Shown piece by piece: positions 1 to 8,379 of a stretch of 15,417 nt of DNA. The stretch covers positions 1 to 15,417 of the forward strand of contig CANPZT010000021.1 of NCBI GenBank assembly GCA_947589135.1, given 5' to 3'. A program made the position numbers and the translations under genes. The stretch's first letter is position 1. Each line of letters starts with the position of its first letter. The notes beneath the pieces are model-generated. The model searched no databases, was not told the DNA's origin, and was given only the letters and a program-made list of their open reading frames with translations. The stretch comes from an uncultured Clostridia bacterium (GTDB lineage Bacteria > Bacillota > Clostridia > TANB77 > CAG-508).

Positions 1-66
1 GTGGTTGGCGATATGTACCTCCACTTCGGACTTTCACCGATTAGCTAAACGACATGCCTGTCGTAC
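1..66 (-). mobile_element. 5' end of a group IIC-like intron (partial)
   Basis: Read on the minus strand from base 66, the sequence begins GTACGAC, then has a small hairpin (ACGAC 64-60, loop AGGCAT, GTCGT 53-49), then GGTGAAAGTCC (38-28), then a GTGG...CCAC pairing that runs to the window edge. From memory, this order (G-U-x-x-G start, short hairpin with a GGCAU loop, GGUGARAGUCC) matches the first part of domain I of bacterial class C group II introns such as the Oceanobacillus iheyensis intron. The putative 5' splice site falls immediately behind the U-run of a terminator hairpin, which is the usual target of class C introns. The third base is A, where GUGYG is the common start. The ribozyme core and any reverse transcriptase would lie outside the window, so activity cannot be judged. 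Confidence 0.7.
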
Positions 67-67
67 C

Positions 68-99
68 AAAAAATGAGTAAAAAATTTTCACTCATTTTT
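68..99 (-). terminator. Intrinsic terminator after the ABC transporter gene
   Basis: On the minus strand a 10-bp stem forms between 99-90 and 78-69 (AAAAATGAGT pairing with ACTCATTTTT). The 3' side ends in six T residues (73-68). It lies about 60 nt past the stop codon of the ABC gene. The U-run is partly inside the stem, and the A/T symmetry could make it weakly bidirectional. The group II intron-like sequence begins at base 66 or 67, directly behind it. Confidence 0.7.
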
Positions 100-161
100 C
101 TATTGGGAGCTTTTTGCAGTTCCTTTATAATACTATATAAAAAACTCCTCTCATTTCAACG

Positions 162-2771
162 CTATTCTGTTCTTAATGCTTCAACTGGATCTCTTTTACT
201 AGCCATTTTTGCTGGAATTAGTCCTGCTATAATTGTTAATATCATACTAATAACTACTAATATAACTCCTGCTACTGGTGGAACCATTGCATGCACTACT
301 ACTCCTGTCATTTTATAAATTATGCTATTAATTGGGATTGTTAATAATATTGTTATTCCTATTCCTATTAGCCCAGAAATAAGTCCAACAATAAAGGTTT
401 CTGCATTAAATACTCTTGATATATCTTTTTTAGACGCTCCTATAGCTCTTAATATTCCTATTTCTTTTGTTCTTTCTAAAACAGATATATATGTTATAAT
501 TCCTATCATAATTGATGATACTATTAGAGAAATTGCTACAAATGCAATCAATACATAGCTAATTGTGTTTATAATTTGGCTAACTGATTTCATCATAAGC
601 CCTATCATATCTGTATAATTTATAACATTTTCTTCTTTTCCTTCATCTCTTTGTTTTTGGTTATATTCTTCTATTGCATTTGAAATAGTATCTTTTGCTT
701 CAAAGTTTTTTGGATAAATAGAAATTGATGTAGGTTTATCAATATCAATTGCTCCTAATGTTTTAAGATTTTTTTCATAGCTTGCATTTTTATTTTGTGT
801 ATATGTTTCCATCATTTTTGCTATTTCTTCACTACTTAATTTGCTCATTGCCATTCGTTGCTCTTGTGTTAAATTTTCTAAACTATTTGTTTGTTTTTCT
901 TCTTCTGTTGGGAATTTTAAACCTGAAAATACATTAATATCTTGGTTTTCTTTTTGCTCTTTTACTATTTGTGTTTCATTTGATTTGTTAATAACATATT
1001 CTTTTAATTTCTTTGTATACCCTATACCACTTGTTACAGCAGTTGATGCAACACTTTGTTCATTTTGTTTAATAATTCCTACTACTTTAATATTTTCTGC
1101 TTCATTAATTTTTTGTTTCATATAATCTTCATCATCTTCTTGATTAATCCATAAACCATTTTGTTTTTCATAATAATCAGAACTTAATATTAATTTGAAT
1201 GATAAATTTAATAATTCATCATAAGTATAAGATGTTGACTCTTCTGTTTCATCTAAAGTTTCTCCATTTTCTACTGCTTTCCATTTTTCTTCTAGTTCTT
1301 CCTGATTTTTTAATCCTAATGAATATAGAGTATAATCATCAATTCTTCCGTCTTCTTTTAAAAGTAAAACAACTTCATTATATTCCTTTGGCCAGCTACC
1401 TTTTACTAAATCATATTGTGTAGATAACAATTCTTGATTATCTAACATTTCAAACCAAATGTCTGTATTTGTCATCATTGAACTTCCAAACATAGATGCT
1501 ACAGAAGAATTATCTCTTGCTTCTATCATTTCTCCCATTCCAAATGCATTCATAACTGTACTTGGATTTACTTTTACAATTCCATCATCTGTATTTTCTT
1601 TATATAAATTAATGTTTAAATCATATCCATATTCTATACTATTACTATTATTTTTGATTTCATTGTTTTCTTCTTCTAGATATTTTTTTAATTCTGTTAA
1701 ATTATTATTTTGTTTCTTGTTAGAAAGTGTTGTTATCATTTCGTTCATAATGTCTGCTGAATATGCTTTTCCTTCTTCTTGATTTTCATTTTCTGGTGCG
1801 TCTCCCATCATAGATTCCATCATGCTAGATATATCTACTGTTGATTCTTCAATTGTAATTGGATAAGAAGAAAGTGTGTCTTCTTCAACTTTATCAATAT
1901 AGTTTTGTACTCCTGTAGAAATTGCAAGTATTAAAGCAATTCCTATAATTCCAATACTTCCTGCAAATGACGTTAAAAGTGTTCTTCCTTTTTTTGTCAT
2001 TAAATTGTTTAAACTTAATCTTAATGCAGTAAAAAATTTCATAGATGTTCTACCTGATTTTGCATTTACTTGTTCCTTTTTTCTATCTTCTTCTGTAAAA
2101 GGTGCAGAATCATCTGTAATTACTCCATCTAATATTTTTACTACTCTTGTTGAATATTTTTCTGCTAATTCTGGATTGTGTGTAACCATAATAATTAATT
2201 TTTCTTTTGAAATCTCTTTTAAGATTTCCATTATTTGAACACTAGTTTTTGTATCTAGTGCACCAGTTGGCTCATCTGCTAAAATAATGTCTGGATTGTT
2301 GACTAGCGCTCTTGCAATTGCTACTCTTTGCATTTGCCCTCCAGATAATTGGTTTGGCTTTTTATGGATTTGTTCTTTTAAACCAACATCTTCTAATGCT
2401 TTAATTGCTCTTTTTCTTCTTTCTTTTTTTGATACTCCTGAAATTGTTAATGCTAATTCTACATTAGATAATATAGTTTGATGTGGTATTAAGTTATAAC
2501 TTTGGAATACAAAACCTATAGAATAGTTCCTATAAGCATCCCATTCTTTATCCTTGAATTGTTTTGTTGATTTTCCATTAATTATTAAGTCTCCTGTTGT
2601 ATACCTGTCAAGTCCTCCTATAATGTTTAACAAAGTGGTTTTTCCACAACCACTTTGTCCTAAAATTGACACAAATTCACTCTTTCTAAATTCGATACTA
2701 ATTCCTTTTAATGCTTTTACAATAGTATCTCCTGATTTATAGTCTTTTGTTATATTTTGTAAGTTTAACAT
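162..2771 (-). CDS. ABC transporter, fused ATPase and FtsX/MacB-type permease
   Basis: A single 869-residue protein joins an ATP-binding domain to a permease. The ATPase (about 1-225) has Walker A GQSGCGKT (38-45), Q-loop Q90, signature LSGGQ (142-146), Walker B ending in DE (166-167) and H-loop H198. One membrane segment follows (about 265-287). A large extracytoplasmic region (about 290-730) is rich in Met, Asn and Glu. Three C-terminal membrane segments come last (about 736-762, 792-815, 832-854) with the FtsX-family motif ERTKEIGILRAIGAS (766-780) and DPVEALR near the end. This layout is typical of the MacB/LolCDE-like superfamily, which move lipids, peptides or antibiotics mechanically rather than through a channel. 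The substrate cannot be told from sequence. No ribosome binding site stands directly before this ATG. A 12-codon open frame with a strong one ends 2 nt upstream, suggesting translational coupling. It has its own promoter and a terminator at 68-99. Confidence 0.93.
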   Translation of the reverse strand: MLNLQNITKDYKSGDTIVKALKGISIEFRKSEFVSILGQSGCGKTTLLNIIGGLDRYTTGDLIINGKSTKQFKDKEWDAYRNYSIGFVFQSYNLIPHQTILSNVELALTISGVSKKERRKRAIKALEDVGLKEQIHKKPNQLSGGQMQRVAIARALVNNPDIILADEPTGALDTKTSVQIMEILKEISKEKLIIMVTHNPELAEKYSTRVVKILDGVITDDSAPFTEEDRKKEQVNAKSGRTSMKFFTALRLSLNNLMTKKGRTLLTSFAGSIGIIGIALILAISTGVQNYIDKVEEDTLSSYPITIEESTVDISSMMESMMGDAPENENQEEGKAYSADIMNEMITTLSNKKQNNNLTELKKYLEEENNEIKNNSNSIEYGYDLNINLYKENTDDGIVKVNPSTVMNAFGMGEMIEARDNSSVASMFGSSMMTNTDIWFEMLDNQELLSTQYDLVKGSWPKEYNEVVLLLKEDGRIDDYTLYSLGLKNQEELEEKWKAVENGETLDETEESTSYTYDELLNLSFKLILSSDYYEKQNGLWINQEDDEDYMKQKINEAENIKVVGIIKQNEQSVASTAVTSGIGYTKKLKEYVINKSNETQIVKEQKENQDINVFSGLKFPTEEEKQTNSLENLTQEQRMAMSKLSSEEIAKMMETYTQNKNASYEKNLKTLGAIDIDKPTSISIYPKNFEAKDTISNAIEEYNQKQRDEGKEENVINYTDMIGLMMKSVSQIINTISYVLIAFVAISLIVSSIMIGIITYISVLERTKEIGILRAIGASKKDISRVFNAETFIVGLISGLIGIGITILLTIPINSIIYKMTGVVVHAMVPPVAGVILVVISMILTIIAGLIPAKMASKRDPVEALRTE

Positions 2772-2773
2772 TT

Positions 2774-2812
2774 TTATTTGTATGATATATTTAATAACTT
2801 AAATAAAATCAT
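2774..2812 (-). CDS. Possible 12-codon leader peptide before the ABC gene
   Basis: Minus strand, ATG at 2812: the encoded peptide is MILFKLLNISYK, ending in TAA at 2776-2774. AAGGAG (2821-2816) lies 3 nt before this ATG, which is close. The stop is 2 nt before the ABC ATG (2771), and that ATG has no Shine-Dalgarno of its own within the usual distance (the only one is about 45 nt away). The leader is out of frame with the ABC gene. The arrangement suits translational coupling or a regulatory leader. It could also be chance in AT-rich sequence. Confidence 0.35.
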   Translation of the reverse strand: MILFKLLNISYK

Positions 2813-2850
2813 ATGCTCCTTTCTTCGAAATTTCATTTTACTTTCCTAAT

Positions 2851-2879
2851 ATTATATATTTATTATATATTTTTGTTAA
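2851..2879 (-). promoter_or_regulatory. Sigma-A-type promoter for the ABC gene
   Basis: Minus strand: TTAACA (2879-2874), 17-nt spacer, TATAAT (2856-2851). This is one mismatch from TTGACA with an ideal spacing and a consensus -10. The -35 box contains the TAA stop codon (2878-2876) of the upstream gene. The expected start site is near 2844, just before AAGGAG at 2821-2816. Confidence 0.65.
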
Positions 2880-4837
2880 TAATTATCTTTTTTCTTGAAT
2901 AATTTATCAAATATATTACTCGTATCATTAAATGAATATATATCCTTTTCATGTCTTTTTCTAGTTCTTCTTTTTGGTCTATTAATTGTAGTAGATACAT
3001 TTTTGTTAGATGAATTATAATTATCATCATTTGATTTTGAAACTGTTTTATTATTATTTACTTTTGGAAATTTATATAATAATTCTTGTTGTTCTTCTTG
3101 ATATTCTTCATATGGAGCGTCTAATCTTATATTATAATTAATATTTCTTATTGTTTCGTACTTTTTGTTTTTATTTTTATTTTTTTTATAATATTTTTCA
3201 GTTTCGTTGTTAAATGCATTGTCTTCGTCATAGCTGTTATTATCATCGTCATCATCATTGTATTCGTCATCTTCATCTTTGTCATCATCATCATATTCGT
3301 CGTCTTCATCTTCGTCATAATCATCATCATATTCGTCATCTTCATCTTCGTCATAATCATCATTGTATTCGTCATCTTCATCTTCGTCATAATCATCATC
3401 GTATTCGTCATCTTCATCTTCGCCATAATTGTCATTGTATTCATCTTCATAATCATCTTCGTCATAGTCTTCTTCATCTTCGTAATTATCGTCACTGTCA
3501 TCATAATTGTCTTCATGGTCAATTCCATTGTTATAATTATGTTTGCTGTAATCGTATTCATCGTCAAACTCATCATTGTTATCATAATACTTAAAATCGT
3601 ATTTGTTTTGGTGTATTACAGTTTGAATATCCTCTAGTATGTCTATTTCCTCTACTTTATATTCTGATAAATCTTTATCAAATTTCTCTGTAACTTCTTT
3701 TTGGAATACATCATATACATTTTTTATTCCTTCAATTCTCCAATAGTTTGAATTAATTACAGTTCCTAAATTTATTTTAATATTATTTACTTCTGCTTCA
3801 AATTTCTTCTCTTTTTGTTGAATATCTCTTAAATATGTTTTATTATATAAATCTTTATATGATTTTCTAGTTGCTTTGCCTTCTATTTCTCTTATAATCA
3901 GTTCATATAAATTATTAATTTGAGCAATATCCATATCGAAATTTTGACATGCTTCTTCCATCATTTTTTTGTGTATTTTAGGGCCACTTATTGCAGTCAT
4001 TCTTTCATTATCTAAAAATCCAATAATATATTCTTCTTCTGCACTTAAAAATGCAATTTTTACATGAGTATCTTTTAATATTTTCTCATATTCATTTAGA
4101 TTAAAATTATCATTTTCTACTTCATTTAATAATTTCTTTAATTTTTCATATATCATTATATAAGCTTCTGCTTCTTTTTCTGCTATTTGAATTTTAACAT
4201 TTACTGCTTTATTTATTACCTCTTTATTAAATCCTATTTTTTCATTTTTTCCATTTTTTATCATAATGCTTACAATTGCGTCTTTGATATTTTGTTTGTC
4301 AGTATTTAAAAATCTTTTCATATTTTTTACATCTTGTATTGATATATTTTTAAATTTTTCGTCCGCTTCTTCCATTCTAGCTATGTGTTTTGCTTCTGTT
4401 GTTCTTTTTCCTCTTGCAAACTTATTTCTCTCTTTTTGTCTTTCTATAAATATAACTAAATCTTTGATATAGTCTTCCCTTAATTTTTTTAATCCCTCGT
4501 TATTTTCTTCTATAATTTTTTCTATTTTTTCTAGTCTATTTTGTACTATATTGGGATTTTCATCAAGAGTATTAAATAGTTTATTTCTTTCATCTTCTAG
4601 CTTTTGGTTTGATAAACATAGCTTTTCTTGTAATTTTTGTATTGCCTGTATACCATTTGCTATTTTATCAAATTTGTTTATTACTTTTTCTTCTTCTGTA
4701 ACCATAGTTTGATATTCTCTTAGCTCTTCTATTAAGTCATTGAAATCTGAAAAATTTTGTCTTAAGTTGTATTCTTTGTTAAATCCGAATAATTTATCTA
4801 GATATCGTTCTAAAACTATAGCACTTCTTTCATACAT
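2876..4837 (-). CDS. Unrecognised coiled-coil protein with acidic minisatellite
   Basis: I do not recognise this family. The start chosen is ATG 4837 (653 residues), because GGAGGAG (4853-4847) lies 9 nt upstream. A TTG at 4855 would place that site inside the gene. There is no signal peptide or membrane segment, so it is probably cytoplasmic. Residues about 1-400 are charged and helical with long stretches that look like coiled coil. Residues about 418-543 are almost entirely Asp, Glu, Tyr and Asn, and include five tandem 12-residue units near YDEDEDDEYDDD (471-530). After this comes a Lys/Asn-rich patch and a basic tail with RPKRRTRKRHEK around residue 620-631, so the protein is strongly bipolar in charge. 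A promoter precedes it (4873-4901). The downstream ABC gene has its own promoter, so the two need not be one unit. A scaffold, cation-binding or nucleic-acid-associated role is possible but unsupported. Confidence 0.85.
   Translation of the reverse strand: MYERSAIVLERYLDKLFGFNKEYNLRQNFSDFNDLIEELREYQTMVTEEEKVINKFDKIANGIQAIQKLQEKLCLSNQKLEDERNKLFNTLDENPNIVQNRLEKIEKIIEENNEGLKKLREDYIKDLVIFIERQKERNKFARGKRTTEAKHIARMEEADEKFKNISIQDVKNMKRFLNTDKQNIKDAIVSIMIKNGKNEKIGFNKEVINKAVNVKIQIAEKEAEAYIMIYEKLKKLLNEVENDNFNLNEYEKILKDTHVKIAFLSAEEEYIIGFLDNERMTAISGPKIHKKMMEEACQNFDMDIAQINNLYELIIREIEGKATRKSYKDLYNKTYLRDIQQKEKKFEAEVNNIKINLGTVINSNYWRIEGIKNVYDVFQKEVTEKFDKDLSEYKVEEIDILEDIQTVIHQNKYDFKYYDNNDEFDDEYDYSKHNYNNGIDHEDNYDDSDDNYEDEEDYDEDDYEDEYNDNYGEDEDDEYDDDYDEDEDDEYNDDYDEDEDDEYDDDYDEDEDDEYDDDDKDEDDEYNDDDDDNNSYDEDNAFNNETEKYYKKNKNKNKKYETIRNINYNIRLDAPYEEYQEEQQELLYKFPKVNNNKTVSKSNDDNYNSSNKNVSTTINRPKRRTRKRHEKDIYSFNDTSNIFDKLFKKKDNY
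3248..3427 (-). repeat. 36-bp coding minisatellite, five units
   Basis: Five head-to-tail 36-bp units (3427-3248), each coding a variant of YDEDEDDEYDDD. The middle units are nearly identical at DNA level (the plus strand shows repeated tcatcttcatcttcgtca blocks). The outer units differ by single codons (Asp to Gly, Asp to Asn, Tyr to Asp). The unit length is a multiple of three, so gain or loss of copies would keep the frame. Flanking sequence has degenerate partial copies. Confidence 0.85.
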
Positions 4838-4872
4838 TGTAGCATTCTCCTCCAATATTTTAAGTTTTTCCT

Positions 4873-4901
4873 ATTATATATCAATTTTTATGAAAAGTCC
4901 A
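4873..4901 (-). promoter_or_regulatory. Promoter for the acidic-repeat gene
   Basis: Minus strand: TGGACT (4901-4896), 17-nt spacer, TATAAT (4878-4873). The -10 is consensus and the -35 matches four of six positions. It lies in the 77-nt gap after the penicillin-binding protein gene and leads into GGAGGAG at 4853-4847. Confidence 0.5.
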
Positions 4902-4914
4902 TAAATTTTTACTT

Positions 4915-6948
4915 TTAAAATAAATTTCTAATCTTTTTAATTAAATAATGACTTCCTCCTTGGCTATTATCTTGTGTATTTTCAACCATACTAACAATTA
5001 ACAAATCTTCTCCATCTGATCTATTTATTGTAAAGCAATTAAACCATCCTAAAGTTCCACTTTCTGTATCTTCACTAGATGTTTTAAGTTCTGCCGTTCC
5101 TGTTTTTCCAGCAATAGTAGTTCCTGATATTTGCATATCATGTGCAGTTCCTTCTGAATTTTCTACTACTTGAATTAGGCTTTCTTTTATAGTGTTTGAT
5201 GCTTCTTTTGTAAATGCACTTTCCTTTAAAATTTTTCCTTTTTCTTTTGAATTATAATCTATAGTTGGTTGTATCATATTTCCATCATTAGCAAATGCTG
5301 AATATATTGATGCCATATGAATTGGATTAACTAAAACGCTTCCTTGTCCGTATCCCGTATCAGCAAGTTTTGTTTCTCCCTCTATTTTATTTCCATTATT
5401 ATTAGCATATTGTGATTTTGCTAAATTAATTGGAAAATCAAGTTGTTCATTAAAACCAATTTTATTTAAATTTTCTACTAAAGCATCAGCACCTATTTTT
5501 AAAGCTGATTGCGCAAAATATATATTATCTGAATGGATCATTCCATTTAATAAATTTTTTGCCCCACTATAAGGTGTTAATGTTGTTATTTTATAATCTC
5601 CCCAACTACTGTCTTTTTGCCAACTTGTTCCTGTATATCCATAATCTTCAGTAGCATTTATTTTTCCTGTTGTTAAGCCTATTGCTCCTGTAATTGGTTT
5701 GAAAGTTGAACCTGGACAATATTTTTGAACAAATCTATTATATAGTGGTTTATTTGTATCATTATTAAGTTCTTCCCATTGTTTATTAGTCATACCTACT
5801 ACAAAATCATTTGAATCAAATGTAGGTGTACTAACTAATGCAAGAAGTTCTCCTGTTTTTGGTTGCATTACTACAAAAAATCCTTTATCATTTTTCATTT
5901 GATTATATAACTTTTGTTGTAATTCACTATCAATTGTTAGTTTTAAATCTTCTCCATCTTTCTTTTCTTGTTTTATCAGTTCTACTTTTTTATTTTTATT
6001 TTCATCTTCTATATAAATTTCTGTTCCATCAATTCCTCTTATTGTATCTTCATAAATTTGTTCTAACCCAAACTTACCTATCACACTATTTGTGTTATAG
6101 CCTTTTCCCTCATTTTTTTCTAGCTCTTCTGCACTAATTGATTGAACATAACCTATTAAGTGTGCAGTTTCTTTTCCATATGGATATACTCTTCCTTCTA
6201 CTTTAGTAATTAAAATTCCTGGAATTGTAAGTAATTTTTCTTTTAATTCTGTATTAGAATCTGCTATTTTTTTAACTGGTACAAATGTATCTTCTTTAAC
6301 ATATGATTTGTTTAATTGCTCATTAATATAATCAACAGATACTCCTGTTAATTCTGAAATTTTATTAATGCTTTCTTCTTTATTTTCACTTAACTTTCCT
6401 GGTACAATTCCAACAGATGAAACAATTCCATCATATGCTAAAGCATTTCCGTATCTATCAGTAATCTCTCCTCTTTTTGCTTTAATTGTTTCAACTCTTA
6501 CTTTATCATTTTCTCTTAGTTGTGGAAATATAAAACTAGAAGACCAACATATTTTGTCTTGTTTATTTTCTTTTTTTACTTCTATTGTATTAGTAAAAGA
6601 TGTTTCCCCTGCTGAAGTATACATTTTTTCTTGATATGTAATATAATATCTTTTATCTTGTTTTTTACATTCTTGAATATCAATTTTTATATTAGTTGCA
6701 TCAATACCTTCATAAATATTCTGATTTCTTTTTATAAAATCTTCTTTATTTATATTATTTTTTGCCTGTTCTGTTAGTAATTCATACATTTGATCATATT
6801 GTTTCTCATTTATTAAATTCACAAAATCAATTACTGTTTGTTTTGCTAACTTTTCTTCTTTATTTCTAAAAAAGAAGAAACCTCCTATAATTATTAAAAG
6901 TACAAGAATAATAACTATTACAACTATTAATATCTTTTTATTTTTCAT
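4915..6948 (-). CDS. Class B penicillin-binding protein, MecA/PBP3-like transpeptidase
   Basis: This 677-residue enzyme cross-links peptidoglycan outside the membrane. An N-terminal anchor (about 5-26) is followed by an NTF2-like MecA_N-type domain (about 33-140), a dimerisation region (about 150-320; RGEITDRYGNALA at 159-171) and the transpeptidase domain (about 340-677). The three catalytic motifs are intact: STFK (414-417, nucleophile S414), SDN (473-475) and KTGT (615-618). Length and order fit the PbpC/PBP2a group, some members of which have low beta-lactam affinity. Resistance cannot be inferred here. AGGAGG lies a normal distance before ATG 6948. The gene stands 87 nt after the MFS gene with a 63-bp palindrome between them. 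No clear own promoter was found, so it may be read from upstream. Confidence 0.95.
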   Translation of the reverse strand: MKNKKILIVVIVIILVLLIIIGGFFFFRNKEEKLAKQTVIDFVNLINEKQYDQMYELLTEQAKNNINKEDFIKRNQNIYEGIDATNIKIDIQECKKQDKRYYITYQEKMYTSAGETSFTNTIEVKKENKQDKICWSSSFIFPQLRENDKVRVETIKAKRGEITDRYGNALAYDGIVSSVGIVPGKLSENKEESINKISELTGVSVDYINEQLNKSYVKEDTFVPVKKIADSNTELKEKLLTIPGILITKVEGRVYPYGKETAHLIGYVQSISAEELEKNEGKGYNTNSVIGKFGLEQIYEDTIRGIDGTEIYIEDENKNKKVELIKQEKKDGEDLKLTIDSELQQKLYNQMKNDKGFFVVMQPKTGELLALVSTPTFDSNDFVVGMTNKQWEELNNDTNKPLYNRFVQKYCPGSTFKPITGAIGLTTGKINATEDYGYTGTSWQKDSSWGDYKITTLTPYSGAKNLLNGMIHSDNIYFAQSALKIGADALVENLNKIGFNEQLDFPINLAKSQYANNNGNKIEGETKLADTGYGQGSVLVNPIHMASIYSAFANDGNMIQPTIDYNSKEKGKILKESAFTKEASNTIKESLIQVVENSEGTAHDMQISGTTIAGKTGTAELKTSSEDTESGTLGWFNCFTINRSDGEDLLIVSMVENTQDNSQGGSHYLIKKIRNLF

Positions 6949-6970
6949 ATAATACTCCTCCTATCTTTCT

Positions 6971-7033
6971 GCCATTGGTTCCGGGTTTTTTTGGCAACCT
7001 GCCAGGTTGCCAAAAAAACCCGGAACCAATGGC
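6971..7033. repeat. Perfect 63-bp palindrome (31-bp arms, 1-nt centre)
   Basis: Arms 6971-7001 and 7003-7033 are exact reverse complements around C7002. The outer part is GCCATTGGTTCCGGG, then T7, then a GGCAACCTG core. It begins 2 nt after the stop codon of the MFS gene (7036-7038) and lies 22 nt before the penicillin-binding protein start. It is far more GC-rich than its surroundings. On both strands T7 lies before the inner core and A7 after it, the opposite of an intrinsic terminator, and no U-run follows the full stem. A repetitive palindromic element, a transcript-stabilising hairpin or an attenuator are possible. Confidence 0.9.
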
Positions 7034-7035
7034 AA

Positions 7036-8314
7036 TCATTTATTAAAAATTTCATTTTCATCGTATTGCTCTGGTTTTAATCCTAATCTTGTCTTCATAT
7101 ATGAGATTAAACTAATAGTAATGACCGCTAAAAATATACCTATTATTACCATAGCATTAGCAGTTGTTGTAATATCTAATAAATATGAACCTAAAAATCC
7201 AATAATTGCTCTTAGTAAATTTTTTACCATAGCATTAGCTGCATAAATTTGTGTTAATATATTTTCATTTGAAAAATTTGCTAAATATCTATTTGATAGC
7301 ACTAGGCTCATACCTTTATTTATACTTATAATTACAAAACATACAATAAGTATAATTAAAGATATAATATAAGGAACATTAAATATAACAGTTAATCCTG
7401 CTACTAAAATTGATATAGTCGTTAATATTAAAATAGCAGATAAAGTTTTATTTTTAAATAATTTGTGAAAAGTCAATTGATTTTTTGAACCTATTGATGA
7501 AGCAATACCTACTATTGCAGCAATAATTGTAATAATTTGTGGTCCGTGCTCCTATATCAACTAATATACTATTTCTATATGTTCCCATTAATGCGAAAAT
7601 CCCCCAAGAAATTCCTACATATAAAAATAAACTTCTTAATCTTTGCGATTTAATAATAAATGACATTCCTTCTTTTAATTCTTCAAAATAATGTCGTTCT
7701 ATTTTTTCCTTTTTTTCTGCATTTTCCTTTATTTTTTCTATATCTTTAAATCCTAAAGACATAAATGCAGATAATATAGTAAAAATTAGGCTAATAATCA
7801 TCGGAATATAAGGATTTATCACATACAAAAATCCTGAAATTATTGCTGTAATAGAGTCAATAAAAAAATAATTTTGATATCCTTTTCCTTCTAACTTAGA
7901 AAAAATATCTCCTTTTTTTCTTGAACTTGGAATTGAGTACTCTAATAAAGTAGTATCAGAAATATCTTTTAGCGAATAACATAATGCACTAATAAATTGA
8001 GCAAATATAAGTGTTTGTATATTTTTAACATTAATAATTAAAAATACAAATATTGAATTAAAAATATTTGCTAAAATAGTACATTTTCTAGTTCCTAATT
8101 TATCTATTATAATACTTGCTGGAATTTGTAAAAATATCATAAAAATAGCATAAAAAGATGTAGACAATACTACTTGTGATGGTGTAATATTTTTTACCTG
8201 TGTTAAAAATAAAAACTCTATTGCATAATAAAAAATTAAGTCCAATGAAATTGCTCTATATATTGAATATATTTTCATATTTTGTTTTCTTGCGTTTCTC
8301 ATTTTTGAATTCAT
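7036..8314 (-). pseudogene. MFS transporter with a one-base frameshift
   Basis: Two overlapping frames make up one major-facilitator protein. The first (7454-8314) codes the N-terminal half: about six membrane segments, with loop DKLGTRK at 71-77 resembling the conserved MFS loop 2-3 motif, and a charged central loop about 190-215. The second frame covers the C-terminal half down to the stop at 7036. Family-like sequence passes from one frame to the other at about 7546 (...ILVDIGA then GPQIITIIAAIVG...), so removing one C there restores a 425-residue protein. The total length is 3n+1, consistent with a single extra base. It could be a real pseudogene or a sequencing or assembly error. AAGGAG lies before ATG 8314. 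The gene follows the two hydrolases and probably shares their transcript. Substrate unknown. Confidence 0.85.
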
Positions 8315-8379
8315 TTGTATTTCTCTCCTTTATATTTCTATAAGTAGATTTATCTTTTAGTATATAAGTAATTTCGAAA

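Noticed and set aside
3248..3427. CRISPR array (36-bp period)
   Set aside because: Units are contiguous with no unique spacers and lie in a coding frame.
3148..3585. Met/Thr-rich minus-strand open frame
   Set aside because: Frame-shifted reading of the same acidic repeat; the composition is an artefact of GATGA repeats.
3214..3594. His-rich plus-strand open frame
   Set aside because: It is the antisense shadow of the Asp/Glu minisatellite (GAT/GAC codons read as ATC/CAT/CGT), with no ribosome binding site.
6971..7033. Ordinary bidirectional terminator
   Set aside because: The T-run precedes and the A-run follows the GC core on both strands, and no U-run follows the complete stem.
7454..7551. 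Programmed frameshift in the MFS gene
   Set aside because: No slippery heptamer or stimulatory structure at the switch point, and MFS transporters are not known to use one.
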